DNA from: Anaerococcus murdochii
GTDB lineage: Bacteria > Bacillota > Clostridia > Tissierellales > Peptoniphilaceae
DNA: 64,000 bases
Direction of reading: 5' to 3'
Assembly (NCBI RefSeq): GCF_019957155.1
Contig: NZ_JAIPME010000002.1
Location: 682,001 to 746,000, forward strand
In this document: piece by piece, positions 45,094 through 54,044 of the stretch
Numbering within the stretch: position 1 is the stretch's first letter
How the letters are laid out: each line of letters begins with the position of its first letter
Made by a program: the position numbers and the translations under genes
The notes under the pieces: generated by a model
What the model was told of the DNA's origin: nothing
The model's database searches: none
Seen by the model: the letters and a program-made list of their open reading frames with translations, nothing else

Positions 45094-47292
45094 ATGAAAA
45101 TGAAAAGAGTATTTTCATCACTTATGGCCTTAGGCCTTGCAGCAACCCTTGTTGCATGCGGTGGAGATAAGGCAGAAGATGCCAAAGAAAAAACAGACGA
45201 CAAGGCAGCAGAAGCTCCAGCTGATAACAAAGAAGCTCCAGCTGAAGGCGAAGAAGGCAAGGAAGACGAAAAAGCTGAACTTGAATCTTTCGACAAACAA
45301 ACTGCTGATGACACCCTGGTAATCGGTGCTGTTCAAGAGTTTAACGGAGACTTCTTACAAGGTTGGACAAACAACTCTATGGACGTTAAGGCTAGAAGAT
45401 TCCTAGGTATCGAAGGAAACAACGGTTATGGAACAGTTGTTCAAGACGAAGGTGGTCAATGGATTAACAACATGACCGTTCTTAAAGAAGAACCAGAAAC
45501 AGTTAAAAATGCTGATGGATCTGAAACAACAACCTACAAGATTAAAGAAGACCTAAAATGGTCAGATGGTACACCAATCAACGCTGATAACTACCTATTT
45601 GGTTCACTTCTTCACACCTATCCATCATACCAATTAGTAACAGGTTCAACATCAATCGGTGATGACTCACTAATGGGATATGAAGCATACAAAAATGGAG
45701 ACAAGGATACCTTTGATGGTCTTAAGAAGATTGATGATTACACATTTTCTGTAACAGTAGACGCATCATTCCTACCATACTACGAAGAAGCTGCTCTTAG
45801 GGGATATGGTCCATACCCAATCCACGCTGTAAGCGAAAACCTTGCTGTTGCTCCAGAAGGTAACAAGATTGTAGCAAAAGATGGTTACCAACCAACAGAA
45901 GAAGAAAAGAAAAAATACATCGAAAACATCGATACTCAAATAGCTAAGAATAACGAAGACTTCGAAGAAAACAACCCAGCTCCAGCTGAAGATGCTAACG
46001 AAGATGAAAAGAAAGCTTACGAAGAAGCTAAAAAAGCTCACGATGAAGATATAGCCAAACTTGAAAAGAGAAAAACAGGTGACGTTGATCCAACAAGCAT
46101 GCTTATCGAAGATGCTATGCAAAAAGAATACAACGAATACAGAATTAAGCCAACTGTAACAGCAGGACCATACAAGTTTGATTCTTTCGGAAACAACATG
46201 GTTAGAATGAGCATCAACGAAAACTACGCTGGTAACTTCAAAGGTGAAAAACCAAGCATTCCACACGTAATTCTTCAATATGTAAACAAAAATATCGCAA
46301 TCGACCTACTTGAAAACGGCGACATCGATATTTGGGAAGCTGAAGGTGAAGGCCCACTAGTTGACCAAATGAGAGCTGCAGCTGACGAAGGCAAAATCGG
46401 TGGCTACAACACATTTGAAAGAAATGGTTATGGTAACGTAACATTCCTAACAGACAGAGGAGCTACAAAATATAAAGAAGTTAGACAAGCTATCGCTCAC
46501 CTAATGGATAGAAATAACTTCGTACAATCATTCGCAGGTGGCTACGGTGTAGTTACAAATGGTATGTATGGTACAAGCCAATGGATGTACAAAGAAAGAG
46601 GAGCTGATCTTGAAGCTAACCCAGAATTCAAGAAATATCAATTAAACCTTGATGAAGCTAACAAACTTCTTGATAAAACACCATTTACATTCGAAAAAGA
46701 CGGTACAACTCCATGGGATAAGGCAAAAGCTGATGAAGAATTTGCTAAAAACCCAGACGGATTTGACTACTATAGATATGATAAAGATGGTAAGAGACTT
46801 CAAGTTAACCAATATGGTTCTGATGAATCTCCAATCACCACCCTTATCTCAAACCAAGTACCAGTAAATGCTAAACAAGTAGGTATGGAATACAACGTAA
46901 CAGCTGGTTCATTTGCAACCCTTCTTGATTACTACACTAATCCAAAAGAAGATGCTGAATATACAGCATTCAACATGGGTACAGGATTTGGTACACCATT
47001 TGATCCATGGTACCAATATAACTCTAAAGGATCTGATAACAAGACAAGAACAAATGATCCAAAAGCTGACGAACTTACAGTTAAACTTCGTCAAACAGAT
47101 CCTACAAAGAAAGAAGAATACCTAGACAACTGGGAAGCTTTCGAAATGTGGTACAACGACTATCTACCAGAAATTCCTCTTTACTCTAACCAATACCACA
47201 CAGGTTATACAAAGAGAGTTAAAGGATTCGATATCAACACACCAGTTTGGGAATCTGAATACCAAATCAATGCCATGAGCATCGAAAAATAA
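45094..47292 (+). CDS. Oligopeptide ABC transporter substrate-binding lipoprotein 2
   Basis: 732 residues, closest to binding protein 1 in sequence. The lipobox LVACGG has Cys22, with an Ala/Glu/Lys-rich linker. The charged insertion (EEEKKKYIENIDTQIAKNNE onward, about 257-345) is retained. The C-terminal half is almost the same as protein 1 (KAKADEEFAKNPDGFDYYRYD, NTPVWESEYQINAMS). The lobes diverge most in the N-terminal 250 residues, which may alter ligand choice. Large antisense ORFs inside it are composition shadows. Confidence 0.9.
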   Translation: MKMKRVFSSLMALGLAATLVACGGDKAEDAKEKTDDKAAEAPADNKEAPAEGEEGKEDEKAELESFDKQTADDTLVIGAVQEFNGDFLQGWTNNSMDVKARRFLGIEGNNGYGTVVQDEGGQWINNMTVLKEEPETVKNADGSETTTYKIKEDLKWSDGTPINADNYLFGSLLHTYPSYQLVTGSTSIGDDSLMGYEAYKNGDKDTFDGLKKIDDYTFSVTVDASFLPYYEEAALRGYGPYPIHAVSENLAVAPEGNKIVAKDGYQPTEEEKKKYIENIDTQIAKNNEDFEENNPAPAEDANEDEKKAYEEAKKAHDEDIAKLEKRKTGDVDPTSMLIEDAMQKEYNEYRIKPTVTAGPYKFDSFGNNMVRMSINENYAGNFKGEKPSIPHVILQYVNKNIAIDLLENGDIDIWEAEGEGPLVDQMRAAADEGKIGGYNTFERNGYGNVTFLTDRGATKYKEVRQAIAHLMDRNNFVQSFAGGYGVVTNGMYGTSQWMYKERGADLEANPEFKKYQLNLDEANKLLDKTPFTFEKDGTTPWDKAKADEEFAKNPDGFDYYRYDKDGKRLQVNQYGSDESPITTLISNQVPVNAKQVGMEYNVTAGSFATLLDYYTNPKEDAEYTAFNMGTGFGTPFDPWYQYNSKGSDNKTRTNDPKADELTVKLRQTDPTKKEEYLDNWEAFEMWYNDYLPEIPLYSNQYHTGYTKRVKGFDINTPVWESEYQINAMSIEK

Positions 47293-47303
47293 GAATAAAA
47301 TTT

Positions 47304-47336
47304 AAAGGCAGGGCCATACGGCCTTGTCTTTTTTTG
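47304..47336 (+). terminator. Terminator of binding-protein gene 2
   Basis: AAGGCAGGGCC and GGCCTTGTCTT pair around ATAC and run into T residues. The rest of the gap to 47617 shows only the next promoter. Confidence 0.85.
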
Positions 47337-47553
47337 TGAATATGGAATGAATAAAAAAATGTTTTCTTGGATTAAACTTATATTTGTTTTAGAGAAAATT
47401 TCACGAAAATAATTCTCCTGTGGGCGTTTTTGACGGTGGCTAAGAGTTAACAATCACAGAGTGTAAAACTTGTTGGTTTAAATAACAAATCATGGAAAAA
47501 ATCTTGTTAAAATAGATAAATATACAATCATATCTAACAAAGCGTGTAAAAGC

Positions 47554-47582
47554 TTGACAATAAAAGTTTAATAAGTTAAAAT
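47554..47582 (+). promoter_or_regulatory. Promoter of binding-protein gene 3
   Basis: TTGACA-17-TAAAAT, as for genes 1 and 2; GGGAGGAAAG precedes the chosen start. Confidence 0.85.
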
Positions 47583-47617
47583 CAATGTATAAAGTAAGAC
47601 ATTTTAGGGAGGAAAGA

Positions 47618-49801
47618 ATGAAGATTAAAAAAGTATTCTCATCACTTATGGCTTTAGGCCTTATGACAACGATTGCAGCGTGTGGTGGAGGAGATAAAGC
47701 AGACCAAGCCACCGACGCAGATCCTAATCAAGGTCAAGAAACACCAGCAGAAGGCCAAGAAGGTCAAGAAGGTGCAGAAGAATCTGTAGAAAACTTTGCC
47801 AAACAAACATCAGATGATACCCTTGTCGTTGGTGTAGAAGAAATCAACGGCGACTTCATCGGTGGTTGGACAAACAACAAAACAGACGTAAAAGCCAGAA
47901 GATACATGGGTATTGAAGGTAACAACGGCTATTCAACAGTGGTTCAAGACGAGGGTGGCCAATGGGTAAACAATATGACAATTCTCGAAAAAGAACCAGA
48001 AATCGTCACCAATGAAGATGGATCAGAAACAACTACCTTCACAATCAAAAAAGACCTTAAATTCTCTGATGGTAGTCCAATCACAGCTAAAAACTATGTT
48101 TTTGGACCACTTTTATCATCTCATCCAGCCTACCAAGTAGTAACAGGCTCAACCAACATCGGTGCTGATACTATCAAGGGTTATGAAGAATATCACAATG
48201 GAGATAAGGATTTCCTAGATGGATTAGAATTAGTAGATGACTATACCTTCAAGGCAACAATTTCATCTGACTTTTTACCATATTTTGAATCAGCAGCCCT
48301 AAGAGGTTATGGCCCATTCCCATTCCACGCTATTACAGATAACCTAACAGTTTCTGAAGATGGCAAAAAACTTGTGGCTAAAGAAGGCTACCAAGTAACA
48401 GACCAAGATAAGGAAAGATATTTCAAAAACCTTGATACAACCATCCAAAAAGCCAAGGAAGACTTTGAAGATGACTGGTCTTTCATTGATAAAGCTGATG
48501 ACGTAACTGAATCTGAAAAACAAGAATACGAAGAAGCTAAAAAAGAACACGAAGAAAAAATCAAAGAACTTGAAGCTAAAAAAGATGGCGACGTAGACCC
48601 AACAGAACTTCTTATAGAAGATGCTATGCTTAGGGAAGCCAACGAATATAGGGCAAATCCATCAGTAGTAGATGGTCCTTATAAGTTTAACTCTTTTGCC
48701 AACAACATGGTTAAACTCGATCTAAACGAAAATTACGCTGGTAACTTCAAGGGTGAAAAGGCTACAATTCCTCATATTATTTTACAAACTGTAAATAAAA
48801 ATATAGCAGTAGACCTACTTGAAAACGGCGATATCGACCTTTGGGAAGCTGAAGTTGACGGTGCAAAGATCGACCAAATGAGAGCTGCAGCTGAAGCGGG
48901 AAAGATTGGTGGCTATAACACATTTGAAAGAAATGGCTACGGCAACGTAACCTTCCTAACAGATAGGGGAGCAACCAAATATAAGGAAGTAAGACAAGCT
49001 ATCGCTCAATTAATGGACAGAAACTCTTTTGTACAATCTTATGCAGGCGGCTACGGTGTAGTAACCAACGGTATGTACGGTACAAGCCAATGGATGTATA
49101 AGGAAAGAGGAGCTGATCTTGAAAATAATCCAGAATTCAAGAAATACCAACTAAACCTTGAAGCAGCAAACGCCCTTCTAGATAAAACCCCATACAAGTT
49201 TGAAGCAGACGGCAAGACTCCTTGGGATAAGGCAAAGGCAGATGAAGAATTTGCTAAAAACCCAGATGGTTTTGACTACTACAGATACGACGAAAACGGC
49301 AAAAAACTTCAAGTTAACCAATACGGTTCTGATGAATCTCCAATTACAACATTGATTTCTAACCAAGTGCCAGTTAACGCTAAACAAGTTGGTATGGAAT
49401 ATAATGTAACAAGTGGATCATTCGCAACCCTACTTGAATACTATAACTTCCCTAAAGAAGACGCCGAATATACAGCCTTCAACATGGGTACAGACTTTGG
49501 TACACCATTTGACCCTTACTACCAATACAATTCTAAGGGCTTCGATAACAGAACAAAAACCAACGATCCAAAGGCAGATGAGTTAACAGTTAAGCTTCGT
49601 CAAACAGACTCTAAGGACAAGGAAGGCTACCTAGATACTTGGGAACAATTCGAAATGTGGTACAACGACTACTTGCCAGAAATTCCTCTATATGCTAACC
49701 AAAACCACTCTGGTTACTCAAAGAGAGTAAAAGGCTTTGATATCAATACTCCACTTTGGGAATCTGAGTATCAAATCAATGCCATGACAATAGAAAATTA
49801 A
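47618..49801 (+). CDS. Oligopeptide ABC transporter substrate-binding lipoprotein 3
   Basis: 727 residues from MKIKKVFSSLM; the ATG 33 bases earlier overlaps the -10/leader. The lipobox IAACGG is followed by a Gln/Glu/Gly-rich linker. It is the most diverged of the three: the insertion has changed (QVTDQDKERYFKNLDTTIQ onward), while the central and C-terminal blocks remain near identical. It lies closest to the permease operon. Confidence 0.9.
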   Translation: MKIKKVFSSLMALGLMTTIAACGGGDKADQATDADPNQGQETPAEGQEGQEGAEESVENFAKQTSDDTLVVGVEEINGDFIGGWTNNKTDVKARRYMGIEGNNGYSTVVQDEGGQWVNNMTILEKEPEIVTNEDGSETTTFTIKKDLKFSDGSPITAKNYVFGPLLSSHPAYQVVTGSTNIGADTIKGYEEYHNGDKDFLDGLELVDDYTFKATISSDFLPYFESAALRGYGPFPFHAITDNLTVSEDGKKLVAKEGYQVTDQDKERYFKNLDTTIQKAKEDFEDDWSFIDKADDVTESEKQEYEEAKKEHEEKIKELEAKKDGDVDPTELLIEDAMLREANEYRANPSVVDGPYKFNSFANNMVKLDLNENYAGNFKGEKATIPHIILQTVNKNIAVDLLENGDIDLWEAEVDGAKIDQMRAAAEAGKIGGYNTFERNGYGNVTFLTDRGATKYKEVRQAIAQLMDRNSFVQSYAGGYGVVTNGMYGTSQWMYKERGADLENNPEFKKYQLNLEAANALLDKTPYKFEADGKTPWDKAKADEEFAKNPDGFDYYRYDENGKKLQVNQYGSDESPITTLISNQVPVNAKQVGMEYNVTSGSFATLLEYYNFPKEDAEYTAFNMGTDFGTPFDPYYQYNSKGFDNRTKTNDPKADELTVKLRQTDSKDKEGYLDTWEQFEMWYNDYLPEIPLYANQNHSGYSKRVKGFDINTPLWESEYQINAMTIEN

Positions 49802-49818
49802 GGATAAGAAAAATAATT

Positions 49819-49853
49819 AAAGAAATCCCCGCTTAAATGCGGGCTTTTCTTTA
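49819..49853 (+). terminator. Terminator of binding-protein gene 3
   Basis: CCCGC/GCGGG with a TTAAAT loop, flanked by AAAGAAA and TTTTCTTT that extend the stem. The following gap (49854-50120) carries only the oppB promoter. Confidence 0.85.
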
Positions 49854-49991
49854 AATAAAATTGTTTTTTACATCCGATGAAAATTATGGTGAAATTCTTA
49901 TCAATATTTACAAAATTTTATAAATATTCATAAAATGTATGAAATAAGCCTTATCATTTGTAAAACTTCAGGATTTTTATAAACTATAAGG

Positions 49992-50020
49992 TTGACAAAA
50001 AGACCGAAATATTATAGTAT
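49992..50020 (+). promoter_or_regulatory. Promoter of the oppBCDF operon
   Basis: TTGACA-17-TAGTAT, about 100 bases before the oppB ATG. The leader has no evident strong hairpin. Confidence 0.75.
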
Positions 50021-50120
50021 TGTAGGTATAAATTATATGATTTAGGATTGGGCGTAAAATTAATTGAAATATTTAACCAATACATAAAAGCCCGCCTAAA
50101 TCAAAAGAGGAAGGATATAT

Positions 50121-51083
50121 ATGTTACGTTATATAGTTAAGAGAATAATAAACTTAATACCAGTAGCTCTTATCATATCTATCATGCTTTTTGCCTTCTC
50201 CAAGGCCATGCCAGGAGACCCTATCCAGGCAATGATCCCTACCACAGGTAGGATGACCAAGGCGCAAAAAGAAGAGATGTATAAGAACTTATCAGCAAGG
50301 TATGGCTATGACAAGCCTCTACCAGAACAATATGTAAGATGGTTAGGCAGGACACTTAAGGGCGACTTTGGTGAGTCTACCAGAGTTAGAAGACCAGTTA
50401 AGGAATACCTATCTGAACCACTTAAAAATACAGTTTACTTAAATATCGGTTCTACAATAATTTCCTTTGTACTTTCGGTGCTAATAGGAATTAGGTCGGC
50501 GACCCGAAAGGGGGGCATCTACGACAAGACGGCCCAAACATTAACCCTAGTAGGTCTATCTATACCGACCTTCTTTATAGGACTTATAATGATCTTTTTC
50601 TTTGCCTTTAGGCTAAAGATGTTCCCAGCAAATGGTATGCCTAGGGAAAATACTTTTGGAGAATGGGTAAAATACCTAACCCTACCTACTCTAACACTAA
50701 CAGTAGGTTCGCTTGCATCCCTTTCTAGGTATGTAAGAAACTCCATGCTAGACGCTCTTGACCAAGACTACATCAGAACAGCTAGGTCAAAGGGTCTTAA
50801 AGAAAAAACAGTAGTATATTCTCACGCCTTTAGAAACGCGTTAATTCCAGTAGTTACAGCGTTGACATGGGCGGTCCTTGGCATGTTCTCAGGTTCTGCT
50901 ATCACAGAGAGGATTTTCTCCTACAGGGGAATCGGTAATGAGCTTATTTCTGCGGTAATGGCGCAAGACTACAACGTAATCCTTGCCCTATCAATGTTCT
51001 ATGCCATTCTTACCCTTCTAGGCAACCTCTTAATGGATATAGCCTATGCCCTAGTAGATCCAAGAGTTAAGTTGGAGGCTTAG
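50121..51083 (+). CDS. oppB: Oligopeptide ABC transporter permease OppB
   Basis: 320 residues with six membrane helices. The N-terminus MLRYIVKRIINLIPVALIISIMLF is typical. The EAA loop that contacts the ATPases reads YIRTARSKGLKEKTVVYSHAFRNALIPVVT. Length is normal and, unlike OppC and OppF, no insertion is seen. GAGGAAGG precedes the start. One base separates it from oppC. Confidence 0.94.
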   Translation: MLRYIVKRIINLIPVALIISIMLFAFSKAMPGDPIQAMIPTTGRMTKAQKEEMYKNLSARYGYDKPLPEQYVRWLGRTLKGDFGESTRVRRPVKEYLSEPLKNTVYLNIGSTIISFVLSVLIGIRSATRKGGIYDKTAQTLTLVGLSIPTFFIGLIMIFFFAFRLKMFPANGMPRENTFGEWVKYLTLPTLTLTVGSLASLSRYVRNSMLDALDQDYIRTARSKGLKEKTVVYSHAFRNALIPVVTALTWAVLGMFSGSAITERIFSYRGIGNELISAVMAQDYNVILALSMFYAILTLLGNLLMDIAYALVDPRVKLEA

Positions 51084-51084
51084 T

Positions 51085-53037
51085 ATGAATAGAAAATTAA
51101 AAAAACCATTTAAATCTTATTTTGGCTTCCTCAAGACTTATTTTTTGAGAGGATTTACCTTTGCAAGTGGCATGGAAGATAACCCTACACCAAGCCCAGA
51201 AAATGAAGGTCCAACAAATGACCTTAATGCAAATTTAGAAGGTGGCCCACAGGAAGAACCAGAAAATGATAGGCTAAAAGAAGAAGCCATTATGTCACCA
51301 GGTAAGGTTGCCCTTAGAAACTACTTTAGAAACCCACTTGGTGTTATAGGACTTGCTATGTTTATAGCAATTGTTCTTGTAATCTTTGTTGGTTCAAAGA
51401 TGCTACCATTTAACCAATATTACTCACAAGGTAACCTAACCAACGTTTCTCCAGGAGCGGGATATATGAATTATCCAAGCGAAATGGAAAAAGAAGGCGT
51501 TGAAAAAATCTCAATAGGTAATACATTTGCCATTGGTCTTACAAAAGAAAATAACATCTATGTTTGGGGTTCAAACAACGAAGACGATGTTTTAACAATC
51601 CCAGAAGATGTTAAAGAAAAAATCAAAGGCAAAAAAATAAAAGACGTAGCAGCTGGTGATAGACACATCTTAATTGCTACAGAAGATAATGAAATCTATG
51701 GTTGGGGTAATAAGACTTTTGAACAAACAAAAGTTCCACCAATGCAAGAAGCCAAAATCAAAGAAGAGGGAATTGCAAAACTTGGCGGTGGTACCCAATA
51801 TTCAGTTGTACTTACAAATAAAGGAAACCTTGTAATCTGGGGTTCAACACTCGCTTCAAGGCTTGATATGATCCCATCTGCCATCCAAGGCCAGGTAGTG
51901 GACTTTGATTGTAACACAATTAACGTAATAGTAACTAAAAAAGATGGGTCTGTTGACCTCCTTGGTGTAAGAGGTGCTGAAAATGATACAGCTATGCCTG
52001 CTGAACTTAGAGAAGGCAAGGTTAAGGCTAAAAAAGCAGTTCTTACAGCCAATTCCGCAGCAGCTCTTACAGAAGATGGCAAACTTTATGTTTGGGGTCC
52101 ATCTAGAGATAAGTTATCTGGAGACTTTATTCCAGAATTTGATGCTAAAATCGTAGATATAGAAGCAAGTGATTCAATTATTTCAGTTCTTGACGAAAAT
52201 GGCAAGGTTCACCAATGGGGTATTGAAAACTATGGAGAGCTTGATACACCTGATGGCGAATTCGACCAAATTTTCTCAAACTACTTCAATGTCTACGCAG
52301 TAAATAAAGAAGGAAAAATTAATACTTGGGGACTAAACGGATTTAGGTTTGGTTCAGATGACCAAGGTCGTGATATCTTCACAAGACTTATCCACGGCGG
52401 CAAGATGACCATGGTAATTTCCCTAATTTCAACAATCATCCAAATCGGACTTGGTGTTTTAATAGGTATGGTTTCAGGTTTTGTCGGCGGTAGAGTTGAT
52501 AATATCTTAATGAGGATTTCAGAGATCGTTGCATCTTTCCCATTCTACCCAATGCTTATTTCCCTATCTGCCCTCCTACCTCCAGGAGCTAGCCAAGAGC
52601 AAAGAATAACCATGGTTATGATTCTTTTAGGTATCCTAGGTTGGACAGGACTTGCACGTTTGGTACGTGGACAAATCCTTGCAGAACGTGAAAGGGATTA
52701 TATTACAGCTGCCAAGGCCCTTGGTGTAAGGGATTGGTCAATCATGGTTAAGCACATACTCCCTAACGTCCTATCAATTGTTATAGTAAATGCGACAATT
52801 GGTTACGCAGGCAACCTTCTTACTGAAAGTGGTCTTTCATTCTTAGGTTTCGGTGTTCAAGAGCCTACACCATCTTGGGGTAATATGCTTACAGCTGCCC
52901 AAAGTTCGGATGTACTAAACACTTACTGGTGGAGATGGGTATTCCCAGCCCTTGCAGTATTCTTGACATCATTCTCAGTTAACCTTATTGGTGATGCCCT
53001 AAGAGATGCAATCGACCCAAGAGCAAACGAGAGATAG
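51085..53037 (+). CDS. oppC: OppC-type permease with an inserted RCC1-like beta-propeller
   Basis: 650 residues, about twice normal OppC length. Residues 1-70 are a Pro/Glu-rich cytoplasmic extension; helix 1 spans about 87-104. From about 135 to 420 there are seven RCC1-type repeats with the W-G turn at residues 161, 207, 252, 293 (LLG variant), 337, 378 and 415, spaced 37-46 residues. The permease resumes at FGSDDQGRDIFTRLIHGGK, the normal sequence after OppC loop 1, with the EAA loop DYITAAKALGVRDWSIMVKHILPNV and RDAIDPRANER at the end. The propeller is therefore extracellular. The frame is continuous, so this is one designed protein, not a misassembly sign. Confidence 0.92.
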   Translation: MNRKLKKPFKSYFGFLKTYFLRGFTFASGMEDNPTPSPENEGPTNDLNANLEGGPQEEPENDRLKEEAIMSPGKVALRNYFRNPLGVIGLAMFIAIVLVIFVGSKMLPFNQYYSQGNLTNVSPGAGYMNYPSEMEKEGVEKISIGNTFAIGLTKENNIYVWGSNNEDDVLTIPEDVKEKIKGKKIKDVAAGDRHILIATEDNEIYGWGNKTFEQTKVPPMQEAKIKEEGIAKLGGGTQYSVVLTNKGNLVIWGSTLASRLDMIPSAIQGQVVDFDCNTINVIVTKKDGSVDLLGVRGAENDTAMPAELREGKVKAKKAVLTANSAAALTEDGKLYVWGPSRDKLSGDFIPEFDAKIVDIEASDSIISVLDENGKVHQWGIENYGELDTPDGEFDQIFSNYFNVYAVNKEGKINTWGLNGFRFGSDDQGRDIFTRLIHGGKMTMVISLISTIIQIGLGVLIGMVSGFVGGRVDNILMRISEIVASFPFYPMLISLSALLPPGASQEQRITMVMILLGILGWTGLARLVRGQILAERERDYITAAKALGVRDWSIMVKHILPNVLSIVIVNATIGYAGNLLTESGLSFLGFGVQEPTPSWGNMLTAAQSSDVLNTYWWRWVFPALAVFLTSFSVNLIGDALRDAIDPRANER

Positions 53038-53045
53038 GTGAAATT

Positions 53046-54044
53046 ATGAGCTTACTAGAAATAAACAATCTTCATACCTACTTTTCTACAAGGCGTGGTC
53101 TAATCAAGGCTGTTAACGACGTAACCTTGTCTGTTGACGCTGGAAAAACCTTAGGTCTTGTAGGTGAGTCCGGATCTGGTAAGAGTCAGACAGCTATGAG
53201 TATTCTTCAACTGTTTGAAGCTAACCAAAAGATCTATGGTGGTGAAATAATCTTTGATGGAGAAAAAATCTCCGAATATAAAACAAGCCAAATGGAGCAT
53301 ATCAGGGGAAATAAGATTTCTATGATCTTCCAAGAGCCAATGAGCTCCCTAAACCCTGTATTTACTGTAGAAAAACAGCTTTCAGAAGTACTTATGCTTC
53401 ACAAAGGCATGAATAAAAAAGAAGCGGCTGAAAGAGTTGAAGAACTTCTTGCAGCTGTTAAAATCCCAAACCCACACGTAGTTACCAAGCAATATCCATT
53501 TGAACTATCAGGTGGTATGAACCAAAGGGTTATGATAGCCATGGCCCTTGCTTGTGAGCCAAAGCTTCTTATAGCTGACGAGCCAACTACAGCCCTCGAC
53601 GTAACTATCCAAGCCCAAATCCTAAGGCTAATGAATGACCTTAAGCACAAGGCTAGCACATCAATCCTCTTTATCACCCACGACCTTGGTGTTATTAATC
53701 AAATGGCTGATGAAGTAGCTGTAATGTACTGTGGACAAATCGTTGAGCAATCACCAGTAGAATTTATTTTCAAACGTGATATAACAGACTTTAACCACCC
53801 ATACACTGTAGCCCTTCTAAACTCTATCCCATCTATCACTTCAGATAGGAATGAGAGATTAGACATCATACCAGGAAGCGTACCTCACCCATTAAACCTA
53901 CCAGATGGTTGTAAGTTTGCGGCAAGGTGCAAATTTGCTACAGAAAGATGTATCAAAGAGATGCCAGAATTACAGGCAGTAAATGAACACCAATTAATCA
54001 GGTGCCATTACCCAAATAGAAAGGAAAGAGAAGATGGAAAATAA
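53046..54044 (+). CDS. oppD: Oligopeptide ABC transporter ATPase OppD
   Basis: 332 residues, normal length. Walker A is GESGSGKS, Q-loop MIFQEPMSSLNPV, signature LSGGMNQRVMIAMAL, Walker B LLIADEPTTALD. The C-terminal cysteines in CKFAARCKFATERC and RCHYP form the Opp/Dpp iron-sulphur-type motif. It overlaps oppF by 11 bases. It powers transport with OppF. Confidence 0.95.
   Translation: MSLLEINNLHTYFSTRRGLIKAVNDVTLSVDAGKTLGLVGESGSGKSQTAMSILQLFEANQKIYGGEIIFDGEKISEYKTSQMEHIRGNKISMIFQEPMSSLNPVFTVEKQLSEVLMLHKGMNKKEAAERVEELLAAVKIPNPHVVTKQYPFELSGGMNQRVMIAMALACEPKLLIADEPTTALDVTIQAQILRLMNDLKHKASTSILFITHDLGVINQMADEVAVMYCGQIVEQSPVEFIFKRDITDFNHPYTVALLNSIPSITSDRNERLDIIPGSVPHPLNLPDGCKFAARCKFATERCIKEMPELQAVNEHQLIRCHYPNRKEREDGK

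Noticed and set aside
45772..46278. 168-codon antisense ORF over binding-protein gene 2
   Set aside because: Phe/Val/Ser-rich reverse shadow of Lys/Glu codons; the plus-strand gene is certain.
42292..49801. CRISPR-like or tandem DNA repeats from the repeated binding-protein segments
   Set aside because: The similarity is between whole paralogous genes 2.2-2.8 kb apart, not short spaced repeats.
51085..53037. RCC1 segment in oppC as an assembly artefact or gene fusion at the ends
   Set aside because: The frame is continuous, the insert is precisely inside loop 1, and conserved OppC sequence resumes in register.
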